NCBI RefSeq assembly: GCF_028736035.1
Contig: NZ_CP117866.1
Coordinates: 5,766,001-5,830,000 of the forward strand
Reading direction: 5' to 3'
DNA length: 64,000 nucleotides
DNA from: Streptomyces sp. T12
GTDB lineage: Bacteria > Actinomycetota > Actinomycetes > Streptomycetales > Streptomycetaceae
Shown: positions 32,508-40,514 of the stretch, in pieces
Position numbering within the stretch: position 1 is the first letter of the stretch
How the letters are laid out: each line of letters starts with the position of its first letter
Program-made: the position numbers and the translations under genes
The notes under the pieces: generated by a model
What the model saw: the letters and a program-made list of their open reading frames with translations, nothing else
Database searches by the model: none
What the model was told of the DNA's origin: nothing

Positions 32508-32903
32508 TCATCGTGGCTTGGCGTCCAGTTCGCACCAGACGTATTTGCCTTCTCCGCCTTGAGCGCCGTTGACCTGGAACCAGCCCCAGTCGTCGGCGTA
32601 GGCGTGGATGAGCTGGAGGCCGCGGCCGGCTTCGTCGTCTGCGGGGGCTTGGGTCGGTGGTGTGGGGTCGGTGTCCCAGGCGCCGAGGCGGAAGGAGGGG
32701 CCGGACTGGCGGAGTTTCAGAGCGGCGGGGCCCTTGGTGTGTCTGATGGCGTTGCCGAGGAGCTCGGAGGCGAGGAGCTGGGCCGGCTCGACGAGGGTGG
32801 GGAGGTGGTGGGTGGTGAGGATGTCGGTGAGGGTGCGGCGGGAGATGGCTACGGCTCGGGGGTCGTGGGGGATGTAGAGGGTGTATTCCCAGGTGGGGGG
32901 CAT
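32508..32903 (-). CDS. ATP-binding protein, anti-sigma-factor-like HATPase
   Basis: The 131-aa protein has the RsbW/SpoIIAB-type GHKL fold: LVEPAQLLASELLGNAIRHT (N-box with the Mg-binding Asn), LRQSGPSFRLGAWDTDP and DDEAGRGLQLIHAYADDWGW (G-box). In Streptomyces such small ATPases usually sit beside an HTH(DUF5753)/DUF397 pair, as here, and belong to the abaA/bldB/whiJ-type paralogous clusters linked to development. Divergent from the HTH gene across a palindromic operator. Confidence 0.85.
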   Translation of the reverse strand: MPPTWEYTLYIPHDPRAVAISRRTLTDILTTHHLPTLVEPAQLLASELLGNAIRHTKGPAALKLRQSGPSFRLGAWDTDPTPPTQAPADDEAGRGLQLIHAYADDWGWFQVNGAQGGEGKYVWCELDAKPR

Positions 32904-33012
32904 GGTTCTCCCTGTGGTGTGGGGCCGGGCGGTGGCTCCGTCAGCCGCGCGGAGGCAGGGCGCGGTGATGCACTTCCGTTCCGGGGAGTGGTTGGTGCGT
33001 CACTGACGGTAG

Positions 33013-33050
33013 GGGGTTCAATTGAACCCCGTCAAGCGCAACGGGATACT
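33013..33050 (+). promoter_or_regulatory. Promoter with overlapping 18-bp palindrome
   Basis: A perfect 18-bp palindrome, GGGGTTCAATTGAACCCC (33013-33030), covers a -35-like TTGAAC (33022-33027). GATACT (33045-33050) lies 17 bp further as a -10. The layout predicts a housekeeping-type promoter for the HTH gene, repressed by a dimer on the palindrome. Confidence 0.65.
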
Positions 33051-33082
33051 GGGGTCCTCAACTCTCAGAAGGAGACGGGGAT

Positions 33083-33925
33083 ATGCCGGCACGGAGCGTC
33101 ATCACGGCTCGCCAGGAGCGGCTTGGCGCTGAGCTGCGCAAACTCCGAGAGAGGGCAGGGCTCAGCGGCCGGGAGGCGGCCCGTACGTTGGGGATCGCCG
33201 AGAGCAAGCTCTCCGCGACGGAGGTTGCGCGGGTTGGGGTGAGTGCTGAGCGCGTACGGCACTGGGCCAGCCGGTACGCGTGTGCTGACGCCGCTCTTGT
33301 CGACGCCCTGGCGGCCATGGCAACGGAGCGCGGGCGGGGTTGGTGGGAGGAGTACCGGGGGCGAGTGCCGTCGGGCTACCTGGACGTAGCCGAACTGGAG
33401 CATCACTCCCTCGAGTTGAGGACCTTCCAGAGTGTGCTCATTCCTGCGCTGTTGCAGACCGAGGAACAGATCCGGGCGATCTTCACCTCAACGGTGCCGA
33501 AGCTGTCTCCGGAGGAGATCGACGTGCGGACGCGCTTCCGGCTGCGGCGCCAGGGCGTCCTGGGCGGGATCGGCTACCTGGCCGTAGTTCACGAGGCCGC
33601 ACTGCGGATCCGAGCGGCTGATGAGAAGGTCGCCCGCGCTCAGCTGCTGCACATCCTGGAGCAGTCCGAGCGGCAACAAGTCACCGTCCGCGTGGTCCCG
33701 TTCGATGTGGACGGATTCGCTGGGATCGACACGCCGTTGGTGTATGCGAGAGGTCCTGTTCCCCAGTTGGACACGGTCCTCGCGGACACGCCCCATGGCG
33801 GTGCATTGCTGGACGCGGAGGCGCAGCTCAACCGGTATCGGGCGATCCTCGGCGCGATCGAGGAGGTGGCTCTGGGCGTCGTAGAGTCGAGGGACTTCAT
33901 CCATCGCCTCGCTCAGCAGATGTGA
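33083..33925 (+). CDS. HTH regulator with DUF5753 (WhiJ-like)
   Basis: The 280-aa protein has an N-terminal XRE domain (QERLGAELRKLRERAGLSGR, EAARTLGIAESKLSATEVAR) and a C-terminal DUF5753 domain (LRTFQSVLIPALLQTEEQIR, TRFRLRRQGVL, EQSERQQVTVRVVPFDVDGF). This architecture is found in dozens of copies per Streptomyces genome, usually with a DUF397 protein; WhiJ is the studied example, where the small partner relieves repression. AAGGAGA precedes the ATG at 33083. Confidence 0.9.
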   Translation: MPARSVITARQERLGAELRKLRERAGLSGREAARTLGIAESKLSATEVARVGVSAERVRHWASRYACADAALVDALAAMATERGRGWWEEYRGRVPSGYLDVAELEHHSLELRTFQSVLIPALLQTEEQIRAIFTSTVPKLSPEEIDVRTRFRLRRQGVLGGIGYLAVVHEAALRIRAADEKVARAQLLHILEQSERQQVTVRVVPFDVDGFAGIDTPLVYARGPVPQLDTVLADTPHGGALLDAEAQLNRYRAILGAIEEVALGVVESRDFIHRLAQQM

Positions 33926-33936
33926 AAGGTCCCGAC

Positions 33937-34119
33937 ATGGCACAGGACACCGTCTGGCAGAAGTCCTCTTTCTCCGGCGGCGGTGACTCCTCCGACTGCG
34001 TCGAACTCGCCGCGCGCCAAGGCGCCGTCCTCCTCCGGGAGAGCGACGATCCCGGGACCGTACTCGAAGCCTCCCGTCCCCAAGTCACGGCCCTCATACG
34101 CCACCTGCGCACTGCGTGA
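33937..34119 (+). CDS. DUF397 small protein
   Basis: The 60-aa protein starts MAQDTVWQKSSFSGGGDSSD, then CVELAARQGAVLLRESDDPG. It is a canonical DUF397 protein, the small partner of the upstream HTH-DUF5753 regulator, which it is thought to bind. It starts 11 bp after the regulator's stop, with AAAGG upstream. Confidence 0.9.
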   Translation: MAQDTVWQKSSFSGGGDSSDCVELAARQGAVLLRESDDPGTVLEASRPQVTALIRHLRTA

Positions 34120-34142
34120 CCGGTCGTTCCTGACTGATCGTT

Positions 34143-34775
34143 TCAGAATGAGGGCGTGGGCGGCGCGGGCAGATGAGGCCGCAGGCCGGTTCGAGCGGGA
34201 CCGTGGACGCCCGGGTCTTCACGTAGCGCAGCGCCGACCAGTCCTTCGAGGGCCTCGCGCGGTACTTCGCCGCCGTTCACCAGCTGGTCGAAGACCAGTC
34301 CGTCAATGCAGGTCAGCAGGATGTGGGTGCGATTCTCGACGTCTGTCACCCCATGCGCGGTGAGGAACAGCCGGACGGCCTCGCGGCCGGCGTTCTCGCG
34401 AGGTACGAGGATCTCGCGCAGCTCAGGGTCGCGCACGCTCTCGACGGCGCAGGCGTAGCGGGCGAGCGAGCGGCGGCGGCCCTCGCCGGTGAGTCGCTGC
34501 CGGGTGAGTAGCGCGATGCCGTCCACGAGTTCCTCGACGGTGCGCAGGGGTGGAAGTTCTTCGGCCATCGTTTGCAGTTCTGCCTGGTCGACTTGGACCA
34601 GGCGTGTGACCAGTGCGGTGAGCAGTGCGGCACGGGTGCGGAAGTAGGCCGACGTGGTGCCGGGCGGCATGGCCGCTTTGCGATCGACTGCACGGTGGGT
34701 CAGGCCGCGGATCCCTTCGTCGGCGAGTACGTCGAGAGCCGCGTCCGCGAGGAGGGTGCGCCGATCGGAAGTCAT
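34143..34775 (-). CDS. TetR-family repressor of the FAD monooxygenase gene
   Basis: The 210-aa protein has a TetR HTH at residues 5-55 (RRTLLADAALDVLADEGIRG, LTHRAVDRKAAMPPGTTSAY, FRTRAALL). The helical C-terminal domain resembles the TetR_C group with ligand pocket unknown. It is divergent from the monooxygenase gene, with two matching 14-bp palindromes in between, so it should repress both. Convergent with the DUF397 gene. Confidence 0.85.
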   Translation of the reverse strand: MTSDRRTLLADAALDVLADEGIRGLTHRAVDRKAAMPPGTTSAYFRTRAALLTALVTRLVQVDQAELQTMAEELPPLRTVEELVDGIALLTRQRLTGEGRRRSLARYACAVESVRDPELREILVPRENAGREAVRLFLTAHGVTDVENRTHILLTCIDGLVFDQLVNGGEVPREALEGLVGAALREDPGVHGPARTGLRPHLPAPPTPSF

Positions 34776-34783
34776 GGCTCCTT

Positions 34784-34834
34784 TCTACACCTGTAGAGCC
34801 TCGGGGTAGGGTTTACGCCTTCTACAGGTGTAGA
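34784..34834. promoter_or_regulatory. Two TetR operators
   Basis: TCTACACCTGTAGA at 34784-34797 and TCTACAGGTGTAGA at 34821-34834 share the half-site TCTACA/TGTAGA. The first is 9 bp from the TetR start, the second 19 bp from the monooxygenase start. Centre spacing is 37 bp. Confidence 0.75.
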
Positions 34835-34852
34835 AGGGATGGGGGCTTCGGT

Positions 34853-36010
34853 ATGGGCAACACGGCAGTGGTGGTCGGAGGGGGCATCGGCGGGCTGGCT
34901 GCGGCGATCGGCCTGCGCCGCATCGGATGGGAAGTAACGGTCGTCGAGCGTGCGGCCATGCTTGAGGACGCGGGAGCGGGCATCTCGCTGGCAGCCAACG
35001 GCCTGCGGGCACTGGACGAACTCGGCGTCGGCGAGGTGGTCCGGGGTGCCTCGCGAGGCCAGTACAGCGGCGGCACCCGCACGCCACAGGGTGGTTGGCT
35101 GGCCAGGATGGACGGCTCGGCGCTGGAGAAGGCGGTGGGCACGCCGATCATGGGCATCCCCCGCTTCACCTTGCACCGACTGCTTCGCGACTCCCTGCCC
35201 GCCGAGTCACTGCTGACCGGCTCCGAGGCGGACTCGGTCAAGCAACTCGGCCCCGGGACGGTTCGAGTCCGCTGCGGCGACACGGTCCTGGATGCCGATC
35301 TGGTGGTGGCGGCCGATGGCGTCGGCAGCACAGTGCGCAGCCATCTCTTCCCAGCCCACCCCGGCCCGGTCTACAGCGGCTCCACGGTGCTGCGCGCCAT
35401 CACCGAGCAGGCGGTCGACCTGCGCACAGACTTCGAGCTGGCCTGGGGGCACGGGGCCGAGTTCGGGCACATCGCCTTCCGCGACGGGCGGGCCGAGTGG
35501 CACGCCGTCCTCAGCCTCCCCGCCAGGACGCGGTTCGCCGACCCGCTGGCCGAACTGCGCAGACGATTCCACGCCTGGCACGACCCGATCCCCGCCCTGC
35601 TCGACGCGACCCGGCCCGCCGCCGTGCTGCACCACGACGTGAACGAACTCCGCACGCCGCTCCCCTCATACACGGTCGGCCGGACCGCGCTGCTCGGCGA
35701 TGCGGCACACGCGATGACCCCCAATCTCGGACAAGGCGCCTGCCAGGCACTGGAGGACGCGGTCACCCTGGCCGCCGCGCTCGCCACCGAGCCCACCGTC
35801 GAGGCCGCACTCGCCCGCTACGACGCCGAGCGCCGACCGCGCAGCCAGGCCGTCGCGCGGGCCGCCCGGCAGGCAGGGCGGATGGGTCAGCAGCTCTCCC
35901 ACCCACTGGCCGTCGCCCTGCGGAACACGGCAATGCGGCTGACCCCCTCCCGCGCCGCAACGCGCATGATCCTGCGGCACCACACCTGGGTCCCACCACA
36001 ACTGAGCTGA
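34853..36010 (+). CDS. FAD-dependent monooxygenase
   Basis: The 385-aa PHBH-family flavoprotein has the GxGxxG dinucleotide motif (AVVVGGGIGGLAAAIGLRRI), DADLVVAADGVGSTVRSHLF (DG motif) and GRTALLGDAAHAMTPNLGQG (GD motif). Such enzymes hydroxylate aromatic or polyketide-like compounds, and some inactivate tetracyclines or rifamycins. The product could be a detoxifying enzyme induced through the divergent TetR. No signal peptide. Confidence 0.88.
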   Translation: MGNTAVVVGGGIGGLAAAIGLRRIGWEVTVVERAAMLEDAGAGISLAANGLRALDELGVGEVVRGASRGQYSGGTRTPQGGWLARMDGSALEKAVGTPIMGIPRFTLHRLLRDSLPAESLLTGSEADSVKQLGPGTVRVRCGDTVLDADLVVAADGVGSTVRSHLFPAHPGPVYSGSTVLRAITEQAVDLRTDFELAWGHGAEFGHIAFRDGRAEWHAVLSLPARTRFADPLAELRRRFHAWHDPIPALLDATRPAAVLHHDVNELRTPLPSYTVGRTALLGDAAHAMTPNLGQGACQALEDAVTLAAALATEPTVEAALARYDAERRPRSQAVARAARQAGRMGQQLSHPLAVALRNTAMRLTPSRAATRMILRHHTWVPPQLS

Positions 36011-36023
36011 TCCGGTCCAAGTG

Positions 36024-36603
36024 CGTATTGATCTCGTTCCGGACGACCTGTGGGAGCGGGTGGCTTCACTGTTGCCGCGTGCTCCCGAACGCAGTTACCG
36101 CTGTCCCGGTCGCCTGCGTGTTCCCGACCGGACGGCGCTCGCTGGCGTCATGTGTACGTGCTGCGGAGTGGTGTCGCATGGCGCAACGTCCCGACGGAGA
36201 CCGTAGGTTGCTCCGGGATGACGGCGTGGCGCCGGCTGCGGGACTGGACCAATGCCGGCGTCTGGCCGCGTCTGCACGCGGCCCTGCTGGCCGAGTTGCG
36301 AGGCGCCGGCCGGCTGGACCTGGACGACTGTGCCGTGGACGGGTCGCACGTCCGGGCCCTCAAGGGGGGATCACGTCGGCCCCTCACCTGTCGACCGCGC
36401 TCGTGCCGGCTCCAAACACCATCTGATCGTCGACCGCCACGGGACCCCGCCTGCCGTCACACTCACCGGCGGCAACCGCCACGACGTCACCCAGCTCATG
36501 CCGCTGCTGGACTCGGTCCCACCGGTCCGGGGCCTGCGAGGACGGCCCCGCCGCAAGCCCCGGCGCCTGTACGCGGACCGGGGCAGAGCAGGCCCTTCGG
36601 CCG
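36024..36603 (+). pseudogene. IS5-family transposase remnant
   Basis: The protein is readable only across three frames: LVPDDLWERVASLLPRAPER to about 36170; SGVAWRNVPTETVGCSGMTA and LAELRGAGRLDLDDCAVDGS to 36367; then DHVGPSPVDRARAGSKHHLI and VDRHGTPPAVTLTGGNRHDV with GRPRRKPRRLYADRG. DDE positions DDCAVDGS and ADRG are visible but the C-terminal third is missing and at least two frameshifts are present. Confidence 0.8.
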
Positions 36604-36631
36604 ATCAGATCAGGCAACCGCCCGATGAGAC

Positions 36632-37249
36632 CTACCCGTCGACGTGCTCGGACCACCAGCCTCGGTCGGCTTGCCACTCCTGGAACCAGGCCACGAAGTC
36701 GGCCTCAGGCTCGTTTTCCTGCCCCACATCCGCGTACGGAGCCGCGCATCCATCCCCTAGCCACCAGACCCGGCCTCGCTGAGACCCCGTGACCACGAGT
36801 ACCCAGAACTCGCAGTCGCGGTTGCCACCCAGGAGAACCGAGCCGTTCTGGTAGATGCCGTGGAGTAGAGGTGAGTGCTCATCGTGGTCGTAGTAGTCGT
36901 ACTCCCACTGCCACTCCTCCGCCAGCGGGAACGGCTCGGTGAAATTGCGCTCAGTCGTTCCATCGAATGGTTCGGGGCTGAGCCAACAATCGGCCTTCCA
37001 GCTCTGCCAGTTCTCAGGCAGGTTTCCCAACGGAAGGAGCCGGTGAGCCATGGATGCACCCTCCGACGAACCGTTGGAAACCTCCGCGGCGAACGTACGG
37101 TAGGGCTCTGGTAGCTCGATGCCGTGAGCGGCTTCCCACGCCCGTACGCCAGCCCAGCCGAGGGGAGACCGTCGAAGATCTCCGGGGACAGCATCGCTGA
37201 GGGCAGAGATCGCACTTCTCAAGGGGTGCTGCTCTGAACCGACTGTCAT
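36632..37249 (-). CDS. SMI1/KNR4 (SUKH) family protein
   Basis: The 205-aa acidic soluble protein has the SMI1/KNR4 features: WEAAHGIELPEPYRTFAAEV near the N-terminus, LLPLGNLPENWQSW, NGSVLLGGNRDCEFWVLVVT and DFVAWFQEWQADRGWW at the end. In bacteria SUKH proteins are commonly immunity proteins of polymorphic toxins, but no toxin gene is visible beside it. The ATG at 37249 has AGGCG upstream. It lies between an IS5 remnant and a probable attachment-site scar, so it was probably acquired. Confidence 0.8.
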   Translation of the reverse strand: MTVGSEQHPLRSAISALSDAVPGDLRRSPLGWAGVRAWEAAHGIELPEPYRTFAAEVSNGSSEGASMAHRLLPLGNLPENWQSWKADCWLSPEPFDGTTERNFTEPFPLAEEWQWEYDYYDHDEHSPLLHGIYQNGSVLLGGNRDCEFWVLVVTGSQRGRVWWLGDGCAAPYADVGQENEPEADFVAWFQEWQADRGWWSEHVDG

Positions 37250-37331
37250 GCGCCTAGTGAACTCCAGGCCGGACAGCGAAAGCCCCGCCCGGGTGCGACA
37301 AGAGTCAGTTGCCTCACCGCCACCGTAGGAC

Positions 37332-37472
37332 CGTGCCACTCTCGTGCCAGAACGGGCCTGGGCTCACGGGGAACACCGGGGAACCAGCCCGCCGCCCGCC
37401 AAGCGCCAGCACTGCCCTGCCGCAGCTCAGCCAGTGAACCGCTACGAGTCGCCTCAGCTTCCCAAGCTGAGA
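37332..37472 (+). other. Probable attachment-site scar of a second element
   Basis: CGTGCC occurs at 37332-37337 and 37343-37348 (11-bp period), and 108 bp downstream lies GCTTCCCAAGCTGAGA within TCAGCTTCCCAAGCTGAGA (37454-37472), a 19-nt exact match to the tRNA-Gly anticodon arm. At the left end of the 4-24 kb element the same motifs occur on the other strand with the same period and 109-bp spacing. The surrounding 37250-37656 contains no gene. Confidence 0.5.
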
Positions 37473-37656
37473 ACCTCAATCTCCCGCTGACGTTTACTGT
37501 CCGCTCCGCGACCCGGTGGCGATCGAGTATGTCTGCTTGACCCAACGGTTGGTCGTGGATCACCTGTTCACTGCGGGAGGCATGCCAGCACTGGCGCACA
37601 CGACACTCGTTCGGACAGCCGACAAGCACCCTGCTCATGGGCCCACACAGTCGTGC

Positions 37657-38415
37657 TCACTGTCGTCGGCGGTCGTCGCCCACAGGCTCCGTATCCCCCG
37701 AGGCATCCGCGTCGCCAGATGGAAGCCTGCGGCGCACCACCATGGCAATCACGGCAGCGATGGCGCTGACGGATACGGCCAGCCCGCCCAACCCGTTGAC
37801 TGCGCTGGTCACCCGTTGCCACAGATCCTTGGCCCAGGAAGACCAGCCGCTGTCACTGGCCGGCGGTGCATTCACGTCGACCTGCCATGTCAAGGGCGGT
37901 CTCTCGGCGAGCACAGTGTCGCTGTCGCGGAAGTAGGAGGTCATGGTGAGAGCCATGCTGATCAGCCCTGGACGCTGGGCGCTCACCTCCCACACCCAGG
38001 TGGCCTGGTCGCCCTTGGAGAGGACGTTCTGTCGCTCCGACGACAGCGGCGCGCACCGCACGCCGCCACCCGAGCAACGGAGCTTCATTCCGATCTGCGC
38101 ACCCGCGTCCACCACGGACTGCGACTCACCGGCCCGGGGCCGGACCCGTCCATGCGGGATCGTGACTTTGAACTCGCGGGGTCGCGTGTCCGCTCTGAGA
38201 TCCAGGACCAGCGGGTTCGTATGGACAACGGCGACCTCATATAGGTCCTGGCGCGCCAGCTCAATCTCTTCGACGTAGGCTTCCTGCGCGCGCATGGGCG
38301 GCCCTTCCACACACGCGCCACACCCGTCGTCCTCCTCCTGCAGGACCGTGTACGCCCCATAGGTAAGGATGATCAGAAACCCGATCACCACCCAGGGTAA
38401 GCAGCCTCTTCTCAT
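37657..38415 (-). CDS. Hypothetical membrane-anchored protein
   Basis: The 252-aa protein has an N-terminal membrane segment (GCLPWVVIGFLIILTYGAYT), a mostly beta extracytoplasmic middle with four cysteines, and a C-terminal membrane segment (GLGGLAVSVSAIAAVIAMVV) followed by a charged tail. I recognise no family. The short CGACVEG loop after the first span and the beta-rich core suggest a surface-exposed domain between two anchors. Confidence 0.6.
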   Translation of the reverse strand: MRRGCLPWVVIGFLIILTYGAYTVLQEEDDGCGACVEGPPMRAQEAYVEEIELARQDLYEVAVVHTNPLVLDLRADTRPREFKVTIPHGRVRPRAGESQSVVDAGAQIGMKLRCSGGGVRCAPLSSERQNVLSKGDQATWVWEVSAQRPGLISMALTMTSYFRDSDTVLAERPPLTWQVDVNAPPASDSGWSSWAKDLWQRVTSAVNGLGGLAVSVSAIAAVIAMVVRRRLPSGDADASGDTEPVGDDRRRQ

Positions 38416-38603
38416 TACGGCCCCGTTCGCACAAGACTCGGCGCCAGCGCTTTGCCGCACAGGACGCGAGGCGAGAGCTTATCGTGGCCAGTTGGGATGC
38501 TCATTGGGATGCTCAGGTGGCTTCCCAATGGAGAAGTCAGGCCGTCTGGGATAGGCCCTAAACCCCTTTGAGACGGTTCGCGATCTCTCCTAGGTTGGCC
38601 CGG

Positions 38604-39488
38604 GTGACGATCGAGGTGCCCTACCAGCCAATTCCGGTTGACCAGTCGGACGTTCGCTACGCCCACGGCCCCGACTCGGCTCTACAACCGGGCGTACCTG
38701 TCGGGAAGACGATCGAGTTCGACTGGAACGACAGCGCGATCTACCCGGGCACGTCACGGAAGTTCTGGGTCCATGTGCCCGCGCGGTACGACCCCGCCGA
38801 GCCGGCGTCGCTGATGGTGTTCCAGGACGGATGGTGGTACCTGGACCCCGGTGGGGAGGTCCGCGGCGCGATAGTCCTGGACAACCTCGTCCACCGCGGG
38901 GACATCCCGGTGACCATCGGCGTGTTCGTCGATCCCGGCGTCTTCCCCGACGCTGAGGATCCGAAGAACCGCAACACCGAGTACGACGCATACGACGACT
39001 CGTATGTCGGCTTCCTCCTGAACGAGATCATCCCCGAGGTCAGGAAGCACTACTCGATCGCCGAGGACCCCGATCAGTGGGGCATCTGCGGTGGCAGTAG
39101 CGGCGGCAACTGCGCCTTTACCGCGGCGTGGCTGCGCCCGGACAAGTTCCGCCGCGTCATCGGGTACCTGTCCAGCTTCGCGCAGATGCCGGACGGCAAC
39201 CCGTACCCCGAAGTCATTCCCCGCGTTCCCCGCAAGCCGCTGCGGATTTTCCTGCAGGCGGGCCATCGTGACCTGCGCTGGAACGAGCCCGAGGCGAACT
39301 GGCTCGCCGACAACTTGCGGGTCGCGGCAGCGCTCGCAGAAGCCGGATACGACTTCCGCCTCGTCCTGGGTGATGGCGGCCACAGCCCCAACCACGGTGG
39401 TGTCCTGCTCCCCGATGCCCTGCGCTGGTTGTGGCGGTCTGATGATCGCCCGAACCAGCCGGTGGGCTTGGGCGGAGCGACTTCGTAG
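38604..39488 (+). CDS. Esterase, alpha/beta hydrolase (enterochelin-esterase-like)
   Basis: The 294-aa protein has the esterase D/enterochelin esterase pattern: KFWVHVPARYDPAEPASLMV, FQDGWWYLD, then the nucleophile elbow GICGGSSGG (Ser in G-x-S-x-G type) and a C-terminal GDGGHSPNHG with the catalytic His. The acid is probably in QAGHRDLRW. There is no signal peptide. A GTG start at 38604 is chosen near the beginning of conserved sequence. An IS110 remnant abuts its 3' end. Confidence 0.8.
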   Translation: MTIEVPYQPIPVDQSDVRYAHGPDSALQPGVPVGKTIEFDWNDSAIYPGTSRKFWVHVPARYDPAEPASLMVFQDGWWYLDPGGEVRGAIVLDNLVHRGDIPVTIGVFVDPGVFPDAEDPKNRNTEYDAYDDSYVGFLLNEIIPEVRKHYSIAEDPDQWGICGGSSGGNCAFTAAWLRPDKFRRVIGYLSSFAQMPDGNPYPEVIPRVPRKPLRIFLQAGHRDLRWNEPEANWLADNLRVAAALAEAGYDFRLVLGDGGHSPNHGGVLLPDALRWLWRSDDRPNQPVGLGGATS

Positions 39489-39720
39489 AAGCGGCCGTCC
39501 GGGATCAGGGCCCACAGGACGTTGACTCTGCGGCGGGCAAGGGCGAACACGGCCTGGGAATGGCATATGGCGTTTGTGCTCGGCGCGCTTGTGGTCGTCA
39601 TACGTCCGGGAGTTGGGGTCGTAGCGCACGCTCGGCAGGGCGGACATGTAGAAGACGCGCTGGAGCCCCAGGTGGTAGCGGCGCGGCGGGTGCAGGTTGC
39701 CGTTCCGCTTCCCGGAATCG
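39483..39720 (-). pseudogene. IS110-family transposase C-terminal remnant
   Basis: The minus strand reads RRYHLGLQRVFYMSALPSVR and YDPNSRTYDDHKRAEHKRH, then in a shifted frame QAVFALARRRVNVLWALIPD and GRFYEV. This is the typical C-terminus of IS110 transposases with one frameshift. The rest of the element is absent, and the end overlaps the esterase stop. Confidence 0.75.
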
Positions 39721-39735
39721 TGCAGTTCTGTAGAG

Positions 39736-40302
39736 CTACGGATCAGAAGGCTCCTGAGCAGGCCGCCACGGCGGAGGCCAAGGCGCCTCGCGCACGGGAC
39801 CCAGCTCGGCTATCTGCAGGCTCCGCCGAGCATGCTGGTAGAACTCGGCCCGGGCAGCTCGGTAGTCGTTGAAAGCCAGAGCCCACGATGAGGGGGTGCC
39901 TGCCAACTGACCACGAGCGAGCCACTCAAGGTGCCACACACACCTGTTGAGCTTTTGCACCGCCTCAGCGGTCGCAGCGTTGGTCAGGAGAGTGAGGCCC
40001 TCCACCATGGCCGCCCGACGGCCTTCGGCATTCGCGGCTTGCTCCAACTCCGCCTCGGTCGGTTCCACAGGTGCCGGATGGTTGGTGAGTCCGCGGTGGG
40101 CGGCAAGCCGTTGGTAGCGCGTAGCGCACTCCTTCACCGCGTACCCGTATTCGCTGTACGCCTGCAGGAGCTGGCTGTCCCAGCGGATCTCCTGCTGCCT
40201 GCGCCAACGGCTGCGTTCGGCGAGTGCCCCCACCACATAGGACATCAGGCCACCCACCACTACGCCCAGCAGCGTGGGTAGTTGATCAAGGATCCCGCTC
40301 AT
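39736..40302 (-). CDS. Hypothetical protein with N-terminal membrane segment
   Basis: The 188-aa protein starts MSGILDQLPTLLGVVVGGLM and SYVVGALAERSRWRRQQEIR, one membrane span followed by a long helical cytoplasmic domain with a coiled-coil-like centre. Similar proteins occur in Streptomyces as hypothetical genes; I assign no function. It is divergent from the cellulase gene. Confidence 0.65.
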   Translation of the reverse strand: MSGILDQLPTLLGVVVGGLMSYVVGALAERSRWRRQQEIRWDSQLLQAYSEYGYAVKECATRYQRLAAHRGLTNHPAPVEPTEAELEQAANAEGRRAAMVEGLTLLTNAATAEAVQKLNRCVWHLEWLARGQLAGTPSSWALAFNDYRAARAEFYQHARRSLQIAELGPVREAPWPPPWRPAQEPSDP

Positions 40303-40339
40303 ACGCCCCCCAGTCCTGAGACATCTGGGGACTCCATAC

Positions 40340-40377
40340 CCGCGCCAGGACCGTCGACGTCGACGGTCCTGGCGCGG
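40340..40377. promoter_or_regulatory. 38-bp perfect palindrome
   Basis: The 38 bp centred on GACGTC equal their own reverse complement, with arms CCGCGCCAGGACCGTCGAC and no spacer. It lies between the divergent hypothetical gene (start 40302) and the cellulase gene (start 40515). It may be an operator, a cruciform-forming site or a leader hairpin. It does not resemble the CebR box. Confidence 0.5.
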
Positions 40378-40514
40378 TCGTCGAGATTCATGTTGAAACT
40401 TTGTGTGCAGATGTGTTGACCTCTGTTCGGATCATCTTCTAGTTTGCGGGAGCTATCCAGCCATCGACCGTGTCTGCGAGTTTTCGCGAACGCAACCGAT
40501 CAGAAGGGGACGCC

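Noticed and set aside
29233..32562. A very long plus-strand open frame (over 1100 codons) across the FG-GAP genes
   Set aside because: It is the antisense shadow of the two FG-GAP genes. GC-rich third positions in the real genes leave the opposite strand open, and its translation is a low-complexity Val/Gly/Arg/Asp mix.
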